From Parasphingopyxis sp. CP4 (GTDB lineage: Bacteria; Pseudomonadota; Alphaproteobacteria; Sphingomonadales; Sphingomonadaceae), in contig NZ_CP051130.1 of NCBI RefSeq assembly GCF_013378055.1, positions 372,001 through 436,000 of the forward strand: a stretch of DNA of 64,000 nt. Direction: 5' to 3'. The notes under the pieces are model-generated. The model was not told the DNA's origin. It was given only the letters and a program-made list of their open reading frames with translations, and made no database searches. Positions within the stretch are counted from its first letter, which is position 1, and the number at the start of each line of letters is the position of its first letter. Position numbers and translations under genes: made by a program. Shown here piece by piece: positions 61,154-64,000 of the stretch.

Positions 61154-62175
61154 GAATCGTCCTCGTCACCGATGCGTGGGAACCGCAAGTGAATGGCGTC
61201 GTGCGAACGCTCAAGGCGACGCGACATGAGCTCGAAAAGCTCGGTCATTATGTGCATATCGTCTCTCCGGATCAATTTCGATCGGTACCCTGTCCGACCT
61301 ATGCCGAAATCCGCCTGGCCCTGACGACGGCAGACGCAGTGGGTGCCCGGCTGGCAGCGATCGGCGCTGATGCAATTCATATCTCAACCGAAGGGCCGCT
61401 GGGCCTGGCGGCGCGGCGCTGGTGCAAGCGCAACGGGCTGCCGTTCACCACGGCCTATCACACGCAATTCCCGGACTATGTCGCCAAGCGCACCGGCCTG
61501 CCTGCCGATTTGATCTGGCCCTTTATCCGTCGCTTTCATGCGCCGTCGAGCGCCGTACTTACAACCACAGATTCCATTCGCGCAGAGTTGCGAGACCATG
61601 GAATTTCTCACGTACGGCCGTGGAGCCGCGGTGTTGATCTGGATTTGTTTTCACCTGATCGCCCGCCGCATCCGGCCCTTACCGACATGGACGGTCCGAT
61701 CCAGCTCTATGTCGGCCGCGTCGCCGTGGAAAAGAATATCGAAGCGTTCCTCGCAACGCGCCATACTGGCACCAAGGTGGTCGTCGGCGATGGGCCAGCG
61801 CGGGCCGGCCTCGAAAGAGCCTATCCGGACGTTGTGTTTCTTGGTCCGCTATTCGGCGAAGAACTGGCGAGCGCATATGCCGGTGCCGACATATTTGTTT
61901 TTCCCAGCAAAACCGACACTTTCGGGTTGGTTCTTATAGAGGCGCTCGCGTGCGGCACGCCGGTTGCCGCCTATCCGGTGACGGGGCCAGTTGATATCGT
62001 TGGCGATGCAGTGGGATGTCTCGATGACGATCTCGATCGGGCGATCGTCGGCGGGTTGGGCCGGGATCGCCAAGCCTGCGCCCGCTATGCGCAAAGCTAT
62101 AGCTGGGCTGAAAGTGCCCGGCAGTTTTTGGCAGCATTGGAACCGATCACCCCTGAATTGCCGGTAGCCGCCTAG
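61150..62175 (+). CDS. GT4 glycosyltransferase (glycolipid-type)
   Basis: A 341-residue GT-B enzyme. N-terminal domain: LVTDAWEPQVNGVVRTLKATRHELEKLGH, ISTEGPLGLAARRWCKRNGLPFTTAYHTQFPDYV. C-terminal domain: LYVGRVAVEKNIEAFLA, VVGDGPARAGLE, FPSKTDTFGLVLIEALACGTPVAAY with the EX7E pair. This is the pattern of mannosyl/sulfoquinovosyl-diacylglycerol type transferases (MgtA/SqdX branch). Coupled to the LpxH-like gene. A terminator follows. Confidence 0.9.
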   Translation: MRIVLVTDAWEPQVNGVVRTLKATRHELEKLGHYVHIVSPDQFRSVPCPTYAEIRLALTTADAVGARLAAIGADAIHISTEGPLGLAARRWCKRNGLPFTTAYHTQFPDYVAKRTGLPADLIWPFIRRFHAPSSAVLTTTDSIRAELRDHGISHVRPWSRGVDLDLFSPDRPPHPALTDMDGPIQLYVGRVAVEKNIEAFLATRHTGTKVVVGDGPARAGLERAYPDVVFLGPLFGEELASAYAGADIFVFPSKTDTFGLVLIEALACGTPVAAYPVTGPVDIVGDAVGCLDDDLDRAIVGGLGRDRQACARYAQSYSWAESARQFLAALEPITPELPVAA

Positions 62176-62256
62176 CGGTCGGATCGCCTGCATTGCCGGA
62201 CAGTCGGCACAGGACTTGCCGCGCTCGGTAATTCGGCCTATCTGGAGCCCAACGAT

Positions 62257-62284
62257 GGCCGTCCCGCAGGGGCGGCCCTTTTAA
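62257..62284 (+). terminator. Rho-independent terminator after the GT4 gene
   Basis: GGCCGTCCC-GCA-GGGGCGGCC forms a GC-rich stem (one wobble) with a 3-base loop, followed by CTTTTAATTT. It lies 80 bases after the GT4 stop and just before the trcR SD. Confidence 0.8.
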
Positions 62285-62299
62285 TTTCTGGAGTTCAAG

Positions 62300-63076
62300 A
62301 TGGCCCATCCATTGATGCCCCATGCGACCGCGAGCTGGCTGGTCGACAACACTGCATTGTCCTTTGAACAGATCGCTGAATTTTGCGGTCTGCATATCCT
62401 CGAGGTGCAGGCAATTGCCGATGATACGGCTGCTACCAAGCTCACCGGACGCGATCCGATTGCCGCCCATGAGGTGACGATGGAAGAGATCGAAAAAGGC
62501 CAGGCAGACCCCGATTATCGCCTCGAAATGCTCGAAGGCCCAGAACAGATTCGCCGCACCAAGGGCCCGCGCTACACGCCGGTTTCCAAGCGTCAGGACA
62601 AGCCCGACGGCATCGCCTGGTTGCTGCGCAACCATCCGGAAATCTCCGACGCGCAGGTTGGCAAGCTGATTGGCACCACGCGGAACACGATCAATGCGAT
62701 CCGCGATCGCACGCATTGGAATATCGCCGAAATCGTTCCGAAGGACCCGGTTACGCTGGGCCTGTGTTCGCAGCGCGAGCTTGATGCGGTCGTTGCCAAA
62801 GCCGCCAAGAAAGCGGGCATCGAAGCGCCGAAGGACGAAACGATCGAAGGCGATCGCGAAGCGCTGATCGCTGAACTGCGTAATGAACGTCGTGAGGCAG
62901 CTGCGGAAGCCGAAGCGGCTTTGGCAGCCGAAGCCGCAGAAGAAGCGGGTGAAGAAGCCCCGGCCGCAGAAGATGCCGATGCCGCGCCAAGTTGGCCCGA
63001 AGCGCCGTCCGAAGACAGCGCTCCGAAGGCATTGCCGGAAGGGGCTGAAGAGCTGTTCAAGAAAAAAGACGACTAG
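62300..63076 (+). CDS. trcR: Cell cycle transcriptional regulator TrcR (DUF1013)
   Basis: A 258-residue protein. Residues 1-180 are the highly conserved DUF1013 domain: MAHPLMPHATASWLVDNTALSFEQIAEFC, LEVQAIADDT, and the HTH-like DGIAWLLRNHPEISDAQVGKLIGTTRNTINAIRDRTHWN. The C-terminal ~75 residues are Ala/Glu-rich and low in complexity. In Caulobacter this family is known as TrcR, an alphaproteobacterial cell-cycle-linked factor. The SD TGGAG is good. The gene stands alone. Confidence 0.93.
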   Translation: MAHPLMPHATASWLVDNTALSFEQIAEFCGLHILEVQAIADDTAATKLTGRDPIAAHEVTMEEIEKGQADPDYRLEMLEGPEQIRRTKGPRYTPVSKRQDKPDGIAWLLRNHPEISDAQVGKLIGTTRNTINAIRDRTHWNIAEIVPKDPVTLGLCSQRELDAVVAKAAKKAGIEAPKDETIEGDREALIAELRNERREAAAEAEAALAAEAAEEAGEEAPAAEDADAAPSWPEAPSEDSAPKALPEGAEELFKKKDD

Positions 63077-63145
63077 ATGCCAGTTCGGTTACTGACAGGG
63101 ATGTCAGTAATTTGATTTGCCGGTCGTCCTTGCTATAGGGCGATC

Positions 63146-64000
63146 ATGGTAGAAATTCCTGACATCTGGCGCGATGATTATCGGCATCCTGGGACATGGG
63201 ATAAAACCTATGCGCCGCTCACCGTGCCGCAGATGTTCGCCGATAGCGCTTCAGCCCATCCCGATGCCTATCTCGCGGACTTTATGGGCCGCAAATATAG
63301 CTATGCGGATGTTCGGCTTGGCGTGAACCGCGTTGCGCGCGGCCTGCAAAAGCTGGGCATCAAGAGAGGCGATCGGGTCGGGATTTTCCTGCCCAATGTG
63401 CCGCATTATCTTGCCGCCTATTATGGCGCGATGAAGATGGGCGCGACGGTCGTCAATTTCTCGCCGCTCTACACAGTCGATGAGCTCACCCATCAGGTTG
63501 AGGATTCCGGAACGAAACTGCTCTTCACGCTCTCGGCCAAGGCCCTGCTGCCGACTGCGCTCGAAGTGCTTGACAATAGTTCGCTGGAAAAGCTGGTTGT
63601 CGGTACAGTCGTTGAGGCTCTGCCGCTTGCAAAATCACTAATGTTCCGGGTGTTTAAGGGCGGAGAATCGGTCGATATCCCGAAACGTCGCGATATCATT
63701 CCGTTCAGCGAGGTGGTTGATAATAAGGGCGATTGCGGCCGCGTGCCGATCGACCCGCGCAAGGATATCGCGCTGATCCAATATACTGGCGGTACTACTG
63801 GCACCCCCAAAGGTGCGATGCTGACCCATCAGAATATCACGGCCAATGCGCGTCAGATCCAGGAATTTGATCCTGATCCAACCGCCGATGACCGGATCAT
63901 GGGGGTACTTCCTTTCTTCCATGTCTTCGCCAACGCGACCGTGCTCAACCGAACCGTATTGCGCGGCGGCGAAATCATCATGCTCCCGCGCTGGAATGCG
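63146..64000 (+). CDS. Long-chain fatty acid-CoA ligase (3' end outside window)
   Basis: The ATG at 63146 opens a frame to the right edge: 285 residues without a stop. The ANL superfamily N-terminal half is clear: YADVRLGVNRVARGLQKLGIKRGDRVGIFLPNVPHYLAAYYGAMKMGATVVNFSPLY, then the P-loop YTGGTTGTPKGAML and PFFHVFANATV. It activates fatty acids to acyl-CoA via an adenylate. Substrate chain length cannot be told. It begins 69 bases after trcR. Confidence 0.93.
   Translation, partial: MVEIPDIWRDDYRHPGTWDKTYAPLTVPQMFADSASAHPDAYLADFMGRKYSYADVRLGVNRVARGLQKLGIKRGDRVGIFLPNVPHYLAAYYGAMKMGATVVNFSPLYTVDELTHQVEDSGTKLLFTLSAKALLPTALEVLDNSSLEKLVVGTVVEALPLAKSLMFRVFKGGESVDIPKRRDIIPFSEVVDNKGDCGRVPIDPRKDIALIQYTGGTTGTPKGAMLTHQNITANARQIQEFDPDPTADDRIMGVLPFFHVFANATVLNRTVLRGGEIIMLPRWNA

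Noticed and set aside
1-64000. CRISPR array, prophage, insertion sequence or rRNA operon
   Set aside because: No regular direct repeats with spacers, no transposase or phage structural genes, and no rRNA sequence were seen; the only tandem-like repeats are the palindromes at 5.9-10.4 kb, whose spacing is too large and irregular for CRISPR.

Overview
The window is chromosomal DNA from an alphaproteobacterium, most probably of the order Sphingomonadales (Sphingopyxis, Parasphingopyxis or Erythrobacter-like). The support is a split-alpha pnt transhydrogenase behind a small aa3-oxidase subunit IV gene, an EL222-type LOV-HTH photoreceptor, DUF1013/TrcR, DUF1192, DUF3297, DUF6456, and a palindromic repeat (core GTCCGC-AATGGGTGGAAA-GCGGAC) that I recall as scattered through sphingomonad genomes. 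Genus cannot be resolved by eye.

Layout. 1-5.9 kb: an NtrC-type response regulator cut by the left edge, then pntAA-pntAB-pntB, an Asp/Glu racemase and a MarR-like regulator. 5.9-10.4 kb: an unusual array of ten or so small orphan genes on both strands. They are separated by ten copies of the palindrome at 340-630 bp spacing; every asymmetric copy points the same way. The array includes an Imm27-type immunity protein. 10.57 kb: tRNA-Val. 10.9-26.4 kb: regulators and metabolic or membrane genes (LOV-HTH, XRE/DUF6456, GST, FAH-fold protein, AgcS symporter, ArsR-SRPBCC operon, PilZ, cNMP-patatin, sterol desaturase, HTH/DUF2975 pair opposite a CPBP protease, membrane-bound AraC). 26.9 kb: an OmpA-type porin with a 27-proline linker and a strong terminator.

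28.2-43.2 kb is a capsule locus: glycosyltransferases, UDP-glucose dehydrogenase, the ABC exporter KpsM/KpsT with KpsE- and KpsD-type trans-envelope proteins, a KpsS-like Kdo transferase, and KdsD-KdsA-KdsB making activated Kdo for the lipid-linked primer. No KpsC is present in the window. 43.3-51.7 kb holds SodC lipoprotein, an MFS carrier, LMW-PTP, ThpR, a BI-1 protein, an outer-membrane protein, an ECF sigma factor with a probable Arg-rich anti-sigma protein, a secreted Arg/Asn/Gly-rich protein and a GST. 51.7-64 kb holds a class A PBP, ClpA, DUF1192, a quinone oxidoreductase with a GST, a GSCFA protein, an LpxH-like phosphoesterase with a GT4 glycosyltransferase, TrcR, and an acyl-CoA ligase cut by the right edge.

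Functional calls come from reading translated sequence and remembered family motifs; no search was run. Start codons were chosen by Shine-Dalgarno (SD) fit and are inferences.
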